A DNA stretch of 32,731 nucleotides from Christensenella sp. UBA4263 (GCA_002395225.1 DGWH01000011.1:1-32731); one strand, 5' to 3'. Numbered from the stretch's first letter, positions 25,185 through 32,692 are shown. A program made the numbers and translations. The notes: a model not told the origin generated them from the letters alone.

Positions 25185-26011
25185 GGTTGCTCCGCCTTTT
25201 CCGCCGCATACAGTGAGGGACTTTGCCCGTACTTCTTTTTGAACATCCGTGAGAAATAGAGGGGTTCCCGGAAGCCGCACCGGCGTGCAATCTCCATGAT
25301 ATTCGCCTCTTTTCCCATGGAATTGAGCCATCCCTCCGCCTCCGTCAGGCGCAGGTCAGAGAGATAGCGGTGCGGCGTAACGCCGGTCTCACGCTTGAAC
25401 AGCTTCCGGATATAATCGGCACTGAAGGGCAGCGATTCCATATACGTATCCAGTTCATAATGGGCGTTGCTGTAATTCCGGTGGATATTATCAAGAATGT
25501 CCTTCACGGTCTCATTGCGGATCTGCTCGATCCGGTACGATTTCGCGTAAGCGACGATCAGATAGCTGTACGCCTGCAGAATAAAATGCGACGTCTCGCT
25601 GTTTTCAAGGAAGTGCAGATACGCCCCCCGAAAGGCGCTCAGCACCAGTTCCTCCCGGTTATCCGAAAAGACAAAGGGCCCTTTCCGGTAAAAAAACGTA
25701 TCCTGAATCCGGACGTACAGGTGCTGAAACGCTCCCCGATGAGCCGTACCCGGGTCTTTTGGCCCTGCTTCTTCGGTGCTCATATTGGACAACTCATCGC
25801 TGCGCGTCGCCCCCGTTCCTTTGGGAATCAGCGCATACGGCTGATTCGGCGGGATCCCGATCACCATTCCGCGGCTGAATTCAAGCTGCTCCCCGTCAAA
25901 CCGGACAATTCCGGCCCCGCCGGTACAGTAGATGAACTCCCATACGGGCTGCACATGCCGCACCGACAGATAGCTCACCGGATGTTTTCCCACATCCACA
26001 ATGATATTCAT
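25169..26011 (-). CDS. AraC-family transcriptional regulator
   Basis: This 280-residue regulator has an N-terminal cupin-type sensing domain ('FIYCTGGAGIVRFDGEQLEF', 'GMVIGIPPNQPYALIP') and a C-terminal pair of helix-turn-helix motifs ('YMESLPFSADYIRKLFKRET' and 'IMEIARRCGFREPLYFSRMF', then 'KYGQSPSLY'). Proteins of this build sense a sugar and switch carbohydrate genes. It is encoded on the other strand, between the GH105 gene and the second ATPase, and most likely controls the surrounding locus. GGGGGAATTGG precedes ATG 26011. The tail-to-tail overlap of 16 bases with the GH105 gene leaves no room for a terminator between them, so the two transcripts must overlap. Confidence 0.93.
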   Translation of the reverse strand: MNIIVDVGKHPVSYLSVRHVQPVWEFIYCTGGAGIVRFDGEQLEFSRGMVIGIPPNQPYALIPKGTGATRSDELSNMSTEEAGPKDPGTAHRGAFQHLYVRIQDTFFYRKGPFVFSDNREELVLSAFRGAYLHFLENSETSHFILQAYSYLIVAYAKSYRIEQIRNETVKDILDNIHRNYSNAHYELDTYMESLPFSADYIRKLFKRETGVTPHRYLSDLRLTEAEGWLNSMGKEANIMEIARRCGFREPLYFSRMFKKKYGQSPSLYAAEKAEQPHSAD

Positions 26012-26091
26012 CCAATTCCCCCAATTCCATTTACAGGCTTCATCCTGTTTTGTCGATTCCCGTGACGTTTGATCCCTTCAAATCCCACCTG

Positions 26092-26136
26092 CTGACGCTT
26101 CGCGTCAGGCCAACTCATATGACGCGCCTCAGGCGC
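26092..26136. other. Two short hairpins between araC-type gene and second ATPase gene
   Basis: CTGACGC-TTC-GCGTCAG (26092-26108) and GCGCC-TCA-GGCGC (26124-26136) lie in the divergent gap 26012-26162. Neither has a T run. They could be operators or leader structures of the ATPase gene. Confidence 0.45.
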
Positions 26137-26162
26137 AATCAATGGACAGGAGGCATTCCATC

Positions 26163-27242
26163 ATGGCATACCTGACACTCAAAGATATCAACAAGATCTA
26201 TCCTAATGGCTTCCATGCCGTCCACGATTTCAATCTGGAAATCGAAAAAGGCGAATTTATTGTCTTTGTCGGCCCTTCCGGCTGTGGAAAGTCCACCACG
26301 CTGCGGATGATCGCCGGTCTTGAGGACATCAGCAAGGGCGACTTCCTGATCAACGGAAAGCGTGCCAATGAGATGGGCCCCCGCGAGCGCCAGATCGCCA
26401 TGGTTTTCCAGAGCTATGCCCTTTATCCGCAGATGTCTGTCTACGACAACCTCGCCTACGGTCTGACCCTTCAGGGTGTAGATGAGGATGTCATCGAGGA
26501 TAAGGTAAAGAAGACGGCCAAGATTCTCGGACTGACTGATTATCTCGATCGTCTGCCCCGGGCGCTTTCCGGCGGACAGCGCCAGCGTGTGGCTGTCGGC
26601 CGCGCCATCATTCGCAAAGTCGGTATTTTCCTGATGGATGAACCGCTTTCCAACCTGGATGCCAAGCAGCGCGTCACCATGCGTTCCGAGATCACCCAGA
26701 TCCATCGGGAGACCGGTGCCACCACCATCTACGTCACGCATGACCAGACGGAGGCCATGACCATGGCTGACCGGATCGTCGTCATGAAGGATGGTTACGT
26801 GCAGCAGATCGGCACACCCTATGACCTCTACTTCAATCCGGTCAACGTCTTCGTCGCCGGCTTCATCGGCGAGCCCCCAATGAACTTCGTCCGCACCACG
26901 CTCAAGGACGGCTGTGTCCGGGTCTTCGGCGCCGAATATTCGCTGGCTCCCCTCAACCGTCCGGTACTCAGCCGTTACGAGGGCCGCGAACTGGTCTTTG
27001 GCTTCCGTCCGGAGGCAATCGTTCTCGGGCAGCAGCCCAACGGCATTTCGCTGACCGCCACGGTAGAACTGACCGAAATGCTGGGTGACAACACCAACGT
27101 GTACATTACCGCCGGTGAGGAAAAGGCGATCCTGAAGGTAGAGCCCCATGATACGCCTGAAATGGATTCCGAATTTACCTTCTCCATCCCCTATGACAGC
27201 ATTTACCTGTTCGATGCCGAAACCGAAAAGGTCATCAAGTAA
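26163..27242 (+). CDS. ABC transporter ATP-binding protein, UgpC/MsmK type (second copy)
   Basis: This 359-residue ATPase has the same architecture as the one at 21713, residue for residue in motif spacing: Walker A GPSGCGKST (37-45), LSGGQRQR (135-142), Walker B IFLMDEP (155-161), switch His193. Its C-terminal TOBE-like domain ('LVFGFRPEAIVLGQ', 'TATVELTEMLGDNTNVYITA') is the fuller, standard UgpC/MsmK form. ATG 26163 follows AGGAGG at nine bases. It stands alone, with its own leader and a strong terminator, as expected of a shared ATPase serving several sugar permeases. The two copies differ enough in sequence not to be a recent duplication. Confidence 0.94.
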   Translation: MAYLTLKDINKIYPNGFHAVHDFNLEIEKGEFIVFVGPSGCGKSTTLRMIAGLEDISKGDFLINGKRANEMGPRERQIAMVFQSYALYPQMSVYDNLAYGLTLQGVDEDVIEDKVKKTAKILGLTDYLDRLPRALSGGQRQRVAVGRAIIRKVGIFLMDEPLSNLDAKQRVTMRSEITQIHRETGATTIYVTHDQTEAMTMADRIVVMKDGYVQQIGTPYDLYFNPVNVFVAGFIGEPPMNFVRTTLKDGCVRVFGAEYSLAPLNRPVLSRYEGRELVFGFRPEAIVLGQQPNGISLTATVELTEMLGDNTNVYITAGEEKAILKVEPHDTPEMDSEFTFSIPYDSIYLFDAETEKVIK

Positions 27243-27254
27243 CTCTGGTCATTC

Positions 27255-27290
27255 AAGCGGACTTCACCTTTGGCGAAGCTCCGCTTTTTT
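27255..27290 (+). terminator. Terminator of the second ATPase gene
   Basis: AAGCGGA (27255-27261) pairs with TCCGCTT (27280-27286), continued by CTTC/GAAG with one bulged base; TTTTTT covers 27285-27290. It follows the stop codon by 12 bases. Confidence 0.88.
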
Positions 27291-27470
27291 AAGATGCCCG
27301 CAGGCGCAGCAGAAATTTCCCAAACAACTCATCTCTCCGTTTGCAAAAGAAACGAACCGCACGCCTGGCAGCGAATGAGCGAATCCGAACGTCCCCAATT
27401 GCCGCCGTGCGTCAACTTCAGGCTTCAGAAAATGCCGCTCCGGCAAATGACAAGAATAAGGAGTCTACGA

Positions 27471-28766
27471 ATGATCGATAAACTACATCTTTACCGTCTG
27501 GCTTATGTCTTCCAGAGTGAAAAGCCCTGGGAACATGTTCCAGATGAGGCCATGTATGCTGTACAGCATGCGGATGGATCCATCAGTTATTGTACCTTCA
27601 ACGGATCGGAAGGGAACATTTCTCTGTTTGTTTTCACCGGCACCGAGGAACTGGCCAGCTTTTTTCGCCTGCACGATCTCTATGAAAAAGACCCGGATGA
27701 ACTCCAAAAGGATCCATTTTACATGGGCGAGATGCTCAATACAACCAAATGTCTGTGCTGCTGCTATGATGATGAGAGCATGGAAATGATGCTCCCTGAG
27801 GAACACCGATCGGCTGTCGAATATGCCCAAAAGCTCCATGTGAATATTCGCCCGCCCCAAAATCACGCCCACTTCATCAGCTATGCACCCGGATTGCATC
27901 CATGGCCTGTCTCTGCCGAAAGAGAATTGGAGATTCTGAGCAATGTACTGAGTGCAGGAATCGGCCTTTCCCATCTGCTGCGCAGCGGTGCACGTTATAT
28001 GCATCCCGTTTTTGAGGAGCCGACCATCCCGCTGTTCATTTCAGAAAACAATGCCTTGAGGGGAACCACAACCGTTGTGCCGGATGTCCATTTTTCTTAC
28101 CCGACTCCGCGCTTTACCGATGCCTCTCTTCAGGCAAAAATCCGAAATCTGCGCAAAAAAGAAGTCTGGCAATGCGGAATCATGTATACAACGTTGTTTG
28201 TCGGTGAGCCAGAGAGCACGGAAAGGCCTTATAACACCATTATCCTGCTCGCCATATCCGAAAAAGACCATAAGCGTCATTTGCTTTATGCCGGCAGCAG
28301 TCAGGAGAGTCCGGAGACAATCGTTATCCGCATGGCAGAATATCTGATTGATGAAAACTGCTGTCCAAGAGTCCTTCGCTGCAGAGAGACCCGCAGTTAT
28401 CGTCTGCTACTGGATTTCTGCAACAGGACAGGAATCCGTATTGAACGAAAAGGCGATACCTCTCTTATTGTCGCTCTGGAAAAGGAATATGCTGATCAGA
28501 TGAGCCAGGATGCCAAACGGCAAAAGTCCGGTGCCTTTTCTTTTGATGATTATGATAATGATTATGACAATGATTACGATGACGGGTATGCCAATGAATC
28601 AGATGAAAGTTACGACTTCGTCTTTGCCGAGTTCAGTGCGTTAAGCGACAGTGAACTTCGCCGTCTTCCCCGCCATATCCGGGAAGCATTGGTGGTCTTG
28701 ATTGAACATCCAAAATGCCCGCCCGGATTTAAACAACGCCTGCTGCGTCTGTTTCCTAACGGATAA
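27471..28766 (+). CDS. Hypothetical protein, possibly DUF7309/DUF6930-like
   Basis: I do not recognise this 431-residue soluble protein with certainty. The opening ('HLYRLAYVFQSEKPWEHVPD', 'YAVQHADGSISYCTFNGSEG', 'LFVFTGTEELASFFRLHDLY') resembles proteins that carry a DUF7309 domain followed by DUF6930, a group of unknown function; I could not check this. A run of cysteines ('TKCLCCCYDDE') lies near residue 100. Near residues 358-382 is an acidic, repetitive linker of Asp-Tyr-Asp-Asn units, then a short helical C-terminal domain ending 'PPGFKQRLLRLFPNG'. ATG 27471 follows AATAAGGAG by seven bases; in-frame codons upstream lack a site. The gene is visibly less GC-rich than its neighbours, which suggests transfer. 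The leader 27291-27470 shows no other feature. Confidence 0.78.
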   Translation: MIDKLHLYRLAYVFQSEKPWEHVPDEAMYAVQHADGSISYCTFNGSEGNISLFVFTGTEELASFFRLHDLYEKDPDELQKDPFYMGEMLNTTKCLCCCYDDESMEMMLPEEHRSAVEYAQKLHVNIRPPQNHAHFISYAPGLHPWPVSAERELEILSNVLSAGIGLSHLLRSGARYMHPVFEEPTIPLFISENNALRGTTTVVPDVHFSYPTPRFTDASLQAKIRNLRKKEVWQCGIMYTTLFVGEPESTERPYNTIILLAISEKDHKRHLLYAGSSQESPETIVIRMAEYLIDENCCPRVLRCRETRSYRLLLDFCNRTGIRIERKGDTSLIVALEKEYADQMSQDAKRQKSGAFSFDDYDNDYDNDYDDGYANESDESYDFVFAEFSALSDSELRRLPRHIREALVVLIEHPKCPPGFKQRLLRLFPNG

Positions 28767-28773
28767 TGACATT

Positions 28774-28840
28774 AAACCCCACCGCCCGATCTTTCGCCGG
28801 AACAGTCTCTCAGCGAAAAAATCGGGTCAGGTGGGGTTTT
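28774..28840. terminator. Long bidirectional terminator hairpin
   Basis: AAACCCCACC (28774-28783) pairs with GGTGGGGTTT (28830-28839), then CCCGAT with ATCGGG (28785-28790 with 28821-28826), and an inner TTTCGC/GCGAAA stem caps it. A T run follows on the plus side. It lies between the convergent genes ending at 28766 and 28956. Confidence 0.85.
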
Positions 28841-28880
28841 ATCTGCTCACCGGCAAAAGTCCGGACAAATACCGTTCATT

Positions 28881-28928
28881 AAAAGGCCCGCGTCCGTCTT
28901 TCGGCACCGCTTCGTTTTCGGTGCGCGG
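28881..28928 (-). terminator. Possible terminator after glmM
   Basis: On the minus strand a GCACCG/CGGTGC hairpin (28924-28919 with 28909-28904) within a CCGCG/CGCGG clamp is followed by TTTT (28884-28881). The fit is imperfect; the 28774-28840 hairpin may be the main stop. Confidence 0.4.
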
Positions 28929-28955
28929 CATCCATGAACTGTCCGCAGCGAATTC

Positions 28956-30308
28956 TTACTCGCTGATGTGTCCCTTGGCCTTGATGACCTCAATGACGGA
29001 ATCGACGTACTTCTCACAAACCTCGTCATTCTCGGCTTCAACCATGACGCGGATTTTCGGTTCCGTTCCGCTTTCGCGAACCAGAATTCTTCCGCTGTCA
29101 CCCAATGCATCCGCCGCCGCTTTTACCGCCGCCTGGACATCCGGGTCATTCTGTGCATCGTGCTTGTTCTTCACCCGTACATTCTTCAGGCACTGCGGAT
29201 ACATCTTCATCTCATCTGCCAGCATGGAGAGCGGCATCTTCTTATCGAGCATGGTCATCATGACCATAAGGGAGGTCAGGATGCCGTCACCGGTGGTCGC
29301 ATACTTGCCGAAAATGATATGGCCGGACTGCTCGCCGCCAAGGACGTATCCGTTCGCCATCATGTTTTCGGCAACGTACTTATCTCCCACTGCCGTCTTT
29401 TCCGTGCGGATGCCAATGGCTTCGCAGGCCTTGTAAAGGCCCATATTGGACATGATCGTCGTGACGATGGTATTTCCGTCCAGAAGTCCCTCTTCCTTCA
29501 GGTACTTGCCACACAGGAACATGACGTGATCGCCGTTTACCACGCGGCCCTTCTCGTCCACACACAGGCAGCGGTCCGCATCCCCGTCATACGCAAATCC
29601 GACATTCAGTCCATTGTCGACCACATACTTCTGCAGCGCTTCCATATGTGTGGAGCCGCAGTTCTTATTGATATTGACACCATCCGGCGTATTGTTAATC
29701 ACATACACCTTTGCCCCCAGCGCCTCATACACCGCGCGGGCAATGTTCCAGGAGGCGCCATTTGCACAGTCCAGACCCACCTTATAGCCATTGAACGCCC
29801 GGGTAGGAATGGTCATCAGGTAGCCGATATAACGGTTTCTGCCCGCCGCGTAATCGACCACATTGCCCATGGCCTCACGCTGTGCCAGCGGCAGGTCTTC
29901 ATCCGAGTCGATATACGCCTCGATCTTTTCCTCAATCTCGGCCTCGATCTTCTGCCCGTTGGCCCGCATGATTTTAATGCCGTTATCATAGAACGGGTTA
30001 TGCGATGCGGAGATCATGATTCCGCAGTCAAACCCATCGGTCCGGCAGCAGTAGGAAACAGAGGGTGTGGTCGTGACATGCAGCAGATACGCATCCGAAC
30101 CGGATGAGGTAATGCCGGCAGAGATGGCATATTCGAGTGTATAGGAACTCCGTCTGGTGTCCTTGCCGATAATAATTCTGGCTCTTCCGTCTTCATGCAT
30201 CTGACCGTAATACCATCCGATATAGCGGCCCACTTTAAACGCTTTTTCAGCCGTCAGCTCTTTATTGGCCTCACCGCGGAAACCGTCGGTTCCAAAATAC
30301 TTTCCCAT
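28956..30308 (-). CDS. glmM: Phosphoglucosamine mutase
   Basis: This 450-residue enzyme turns glucosamine-6-phosphate into glucosamine-1-phosphate on the way to UDP-GlcNAc. It has the N-terminal 'YFGTDGFRGEANKELTAEKA', the phosphoserine loop 'MISASHNPFYDNGIKI' with Ser102, the metal loop 'AYDGDADRCLCVD', the sugar-binding 'GGEQSGHII' and the phosphate-binding 'RESGTEPKIRVMVEAE'. All are standard for GlmM, and length is normal. ATG 30308 follows AAGGAGG by nine bases; codons further up run into the preceding gene. It is the third gene of the nagB operon, one base after the hexapeptide protein's stop. Confidence 0.96.
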   Translation of the reverse strand: MGKYFGTDGFRGEANKELTAEKAFKVGRYIGWYYGQMHEDGRARIIIGKDTRRSSYTLEYAISAGITSSGSDAYLLHVTTTPSVSYCCRTDGFDCGIMISASHNPFYDNGIKIMRANGQKIEAEIEEKIEAYIDSDEDLPLAQREAMGNVVDYAAGRNRYIGYLMTIPTRAFNGYKVGLDCANGASWNIARAVYEALGAKVYVINNTPDGVNINKNCGSTHMEALQKYVVDNGLNVGFAYDGDADRCLCVDEKGRVVNGDHVMFLCGKYLKEEGLLDGNTIVTTIMSNMGLYKACEAIGIRTEKTAVGDKYVAENMMANGYVLGGEQSGHIIFGKYATTGDGILTSLMVMMTMLDKKMPLSMLADEMKMYPQCLKNVRVKNKHDAQNDPDVQAAVKAAADALGDSGRILVRESGTEPKIRVMVEAENDEVCEKYVDSVIEVIKAKGHISE

Positions 30309-30309
30309 C

Positions 30310-30987
30310 TTACCGAACCTCCTTTTCCACACCCGTCTTCTCGACGATCTCACCGTTGTTTTTCCAGATGGACCAGGCGGGGACAACACCCCTCACGCAG
30401 GAGGTGGGATAAACATTGCTGTGACGGCCAACCACCGTTCCGGGATTGCAGACCGCATTGCAGCCGATTTCAACATAGTCCCCCAGCATGGCGCCGAACT
30501 TCTTCACGCCGGTTTCCATCTGCTCGGTTCCATTGTGAACGACCACCAGCTTCTTGTCCGATTTTACATTGCTGGTGATGGAACCCGCTCCCATATGGCT
30601 GTAATACCCCAGGATGGAATCTCCCACATAGTTGTAATGCGGCGTCTGAACGTGATCAAACAGGATCACGTTTTTCAGTTCCACGGAATTTCCGACAACG
30701 CAGTCCGCCCCGACGAGCGCCGAACCACGGATAAATGCGCAGTGGCGCACTTCCGTATTCGGTCCGATAATGCAGGGCGCACCCAGATAGGCAGTGGGGA
30801 AAACCTTTGCTGTTTTATGCACCCACACCTGCGGCTCCCGCTCCTCATACTCCTCCCCCAGCGTCGGACCCAGGGCCAGGATCATCTCCTTGATTCCCTT
30901 CAGGGCCTCCCAGGGATAGGTAAACTGCGACAGATAGTCTTTCGCCAGGGTATGATCCAGATCATACAGATCCTTAATTGTGTACAT
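30310..30987 (-). CDS. Hexapeptide-repeat acyltransferase resembling the GlmU C-terminal half
   Basis: This 225-residue protein is a left-handed beta-helix transferase. After a 50-residue helical head ('MYTIKDLYDLDHTLAKDYLS') come hexapeptide repeats ('VWVHKTAKVFPTAYLGAPCI', 'IGPNTEVRHCAFIRGSALVG') and 'HYNYVGDSILGYYSHMGAGS' followed by ITSN, which matches the acetyl-CoA-binding region of GlmU ('GAGTITCN' there). The uridylyltransferase half of GlmU (about 230 residues) is absent. Between nagB and glmM the likely job is acetylation of glucosamine-1-phosphate, but a UTP-dependent step must then come from another gene. Its ATG shares one base with the nagB stop (TAATG), so the two are coupled. 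Confidence 0.88.
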   Translation of the reverse strand: MYTIKDLYDLDHTLAKDYLSQFTYPWEALKGIKEMILALGPTLGEEYEEREPQVWVHKTAKVFPTAYLGAPCIIGPNTEVRHCAFIRGSALVGADCVVGNSVELKNVILFDHVQTPHYNYVGDSILGYYSHMGAGSITSNVKSDKKLVVVHNGTEQMETGVKKFGAMLGDYVEIGCNAVCNPGTVVGRHSNVYPTSCVRGVVPAWSIWKNNGEIVEKTGVEKEVR

Positions 30988-31787
30988 TACAGCCGCTCTC
31001 CCTTCTCAATGTCCAGGAAATAGCGGTAGGTATCCACGGTCAGTTCCCCGCAGGCTGCCTCATCACAGGCGATGATGGCCGCATTATGCTGCTGGAGCGC
31101 CGAACAGGTCCATTTCTGGCTGACACCGCCCTCAACCGTTGCGGCCAGTGCTCTGGCCTTGTTGTGTCCGTTGATGAGGATCATCACTTCCCTGGAATCA
31201 AACACCGTGCCAACCCCCACGGAAAGCGCCTGGCTGGGGACTTTCTCCGGATCATTGCCAAAGAAACGGGAGTTGACAATTCTCGTATCCGTGGTCAGAT
31301 TCCGGACACCGGTACGGGAGGAAAGCGAGGTAAAGGGCTCGTTAAAGGCAATGTGGCCATCTACGCCAATGCCGCCCATGAAGAGGTCAATGCCGCCCAT
31401 TGCAGCGATCTTCTCCTCATAGTCCCTGCATTCCTTCTCCGGATCATCCGTCATTCCGTTGAGAATATTGATATTCTCCGGCTTCATATCCACCAGATGA
31501 TTGAAGAGGTTGTCGTGCATGAAATACCAGTAGCTCTGGTCATGCTCACGGGGCAGTCCCAGATACTCATCCATGTTGAAGGTGACCACATTGGCAAAGC
31601 TCAGTTCGCCGGCCTGATTCATCCGCACGAGTTCCCGGTACACGCCAATCGGGCTGGACCCGGTGGGCAGGCCCAAGACAAACGGACGGGTATTTCCGCT
31701 GTCGTTATGGGCATGAATCCGCGCAGCAATATGGTTTGCTGCCCATTTGCACATTTTATCGTAATTTTCCTGAATAACTACACGCAT
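30987..31787 (-). CDS. nagB: Glucosamine-6-phosphate deaminase/isomerase
   Basis: This 266-residue enzyme interconverts glucosamine-6-phosphate and fructose-6-phosphate plus ammonia. The phosphate loop 'GLPTGSSPIGVYRELV', 'NMDEYLGLP' with Asp73, and 'GGIGVDGHIAFNEP' with Asp144, His146 and Glu151 match the catalytic set of E. coli NagB (Asp72, Asp141, His143, Glu148). It has none of the glutaminase or two-SIS-domain features of GlmS. Normally NagB is catabolic, next to nagA; here it heads an operon with glmM and a GlmU-like transferase, behind a glmS-type ribozyme (31995-32212). That context suggests it works in the aminating, biosynthetic direction. The ribosome site is modest (AAAGAGAG, seven bases off). 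Confidence 0.97.
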   Translation of the reverse strand: MRVVIQENYDKMCKWAANHIAARIHAHNDSGNTRPFVLGLPTGSSPIGVYRELVRMNQAGELSFANVVTFNMDEYLGLPREHDQSYWYFMHDNLFNHLVDMKPENINILNGMTDDPEKECRDYEEKIAAMGGIDLFMGGIGVDGHIAFNEPFTSLSSRTGVRNLTTDTRIVNSRFFGNDPEKVPSQALSVGVGTVFDSREVMILINGHNKARALAATVEGGVSQKWTCSALQQHNAAIIACDEAACGELTVDTYRYFLDIEKGERL

Positions 31788-31933
31788 ATGATTTCTCTCT
31801 TTCCGCCGATCGTCAGATCGCCTTATTTATCTCGGGAAATCCGCCGGTTCCGGTCCGCTCCGGCTTCCTCATGGAAAACGGCGTATATGCCGCCGGCACG
31901 GAGTTTTTTCATCAAACCGCAATTCCCCTGTAA

Positions 31934-31983
31934 TTCCTGCACATGTTCCGCATTTCAGCACATCTGTCGGAACAATGCAGGAA
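31934..31983 (-). other. Long hairpin between ribozyme and nagB
   Basis: TTCCTGCA and TGTTCCG (31934-31941 and 31944-31950) pair with CGGAACA and TGCAGGAA (31968-31974 and 31976-31983): 15 pairs with one small internal loop and a 17-base end loop. No T run follows on either strand. It would lie in the nagB message just after the ribozyme. Confidence 0.75.
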
Positions 31984-31994
31984 CAAAAACACGT

Positions 31995-32212
31995 GGTAAG
32001 AGAACCTCTGTTACGGTCTTGATTCCGCTTTTTCCTTTCTCTCTGACGACGCACACACTTTCTCTCCGCCTCACTCACGGAGGCAGGGAAAGCCCGCCGT
32101 GGCAGCATCCGCCGAGTCTTTCGACAACTGCCAATCCTCGTCATCCATCCGCTCTTTCAGACAATTCCGCATTCAATGCAGTCCAGAAAGAATTTACGGT
32201 GGACCTGGCGCT
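31995..32212 (-). ncRNA. glmS ribozyme: glmS-type self-cleaving ribozyme upstream of nagB
   Basis: On the minus strand, A-GCGCC marks the expected cleavage site (between 32212 and 32211). An extended P1 stem follows, GUCCACCG pairing with CGGAUGGAU (one bulge), ending directly at the conserved GACGAGG (32142-32136). Then come GGCAG (32132-32128), a UUGUCGAAAGACU segment, the conserved CGGCGGAUG (32114-32106), and CUGCC (32105-32101), which pairs with GGCAG. This order and these core bases match the Bacillus and Thermoanaerobacter glmS ribozymes as I know them. ACGGCG/CGUCGU (32100-32095 with 32051-32046) and AGAGAA/UUCUCU arms supply the P3 and P4-like part. The class cleaves its own mRNA when bound to glucosamine-6-phosphate. 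The next gene, 207 bases on, is nagB, not glmS. Confidence 0.92.
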
Positions 32213-32253
32213 AACAGCTTCTCTCCCGTCTCCTTCCGTGGGAAGCTGTTTTT
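32213..32253. terminator. Hairpin abutting the ribozyme cleavage site
   Basis: AACAGCTTC (32213-32221) pairs with GAAGCTGTT (32242-32250); TTT follows on the plus side. Read on the minus strand the stem ends one base before the ribozyme cleavage point, so it would cap the 5' product. Read on the plus strand it has terminator form, though no plus-strand gene is seen upstream. Confidence 0.5.
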
Positions 32254-32262
32254 CTCTGTTAT

Positions 32263-32287
32263 AAAAACACCTGTGCTGTGTGTTTTT
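32263..32287. terminator. Symmetric A/T-flanked hairpin, possible bidirectional terminator
   Basis: AAAAACAC (32263-32270) pairs with GTGTTTTT (32280-32287) over a nine-base loop, giving T-rich ends on both strands. If it acts on the minus strand, the nagB promoter must lie closer to the ribozyme than the one proposed at 32488-32516. Confidence 0.45.
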
Positions 32288-32487
32288 CCGGAGCACTGAG
32301 TTTGAACATGATCCGTTTTCGCCTGACCAGCCCATTCCTGTCCGGGCATCCTCCGGCCCCTGGTGGAATCTCTCCCCCCATCTGTTCAGGACTATCCAGG
32401 CTGTCATTTGCTGCCACAGCTTCGCAATACCCAGTTCTGGCATTCCGTCACCGCACAACAAGGCCTTTCGCGCAAGATGCCTGTTTA

Positions 32488-32516
32488 TTTTACACAGGCG
32501 GCGTTCTCAATTCAAG
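32488..32516 (-). promoter_or_regulatory. Possible promoter for the ribozyme-nagB operon
   Basis: TTGAAT (32516-32511) and TAAAAT (32493-32488) lie 17 bases apart on the minus strand. Transcription would start near 32481, giving a leader of about 270 bases before the ribozyme. No other clear promoter is visible between 32288 and the ribozyme, and no gene can be supported from 32288 to 32731. Confidence 0.5.
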
Positions 32517-32565
32517 CACCAATTACTCAAAGAGAGAAAAAACCTTGTATTCAAACAATGAATGA

Positions 32566-32692
32566 TTCACCCACCATAAGTCCGTTTTTGATTTGCTGAC
32601 ATATCAAAAGCGGCCATTTTAGCCGTGTGTTAAGCAAAAATAGAAGCGAAAAAGTAGAATTCTGCGTCTGAAAGTGACTTTTGGTGGGTAAA
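32566..32692. repeat. Inverted repeat pair enclosing an AT-rich spacer
   Basis: A 17-base arm at 32566-32582 (TTCACCCACCATAAGTC) is matched in inverse form at 32676-32692 at 15 of 17 positions, with 93 bases between. The segment has the size and look of a small non-autonomous element, but no target duplication is visible beside it. Confidence 0.5.

Noticed and set aside
32141..32461. 106-codon minus-strand open frame upstream of nagB
   Set aside because: It runs through the ribozyme core and cleavage site and has no ribosome site or recognisable domain.
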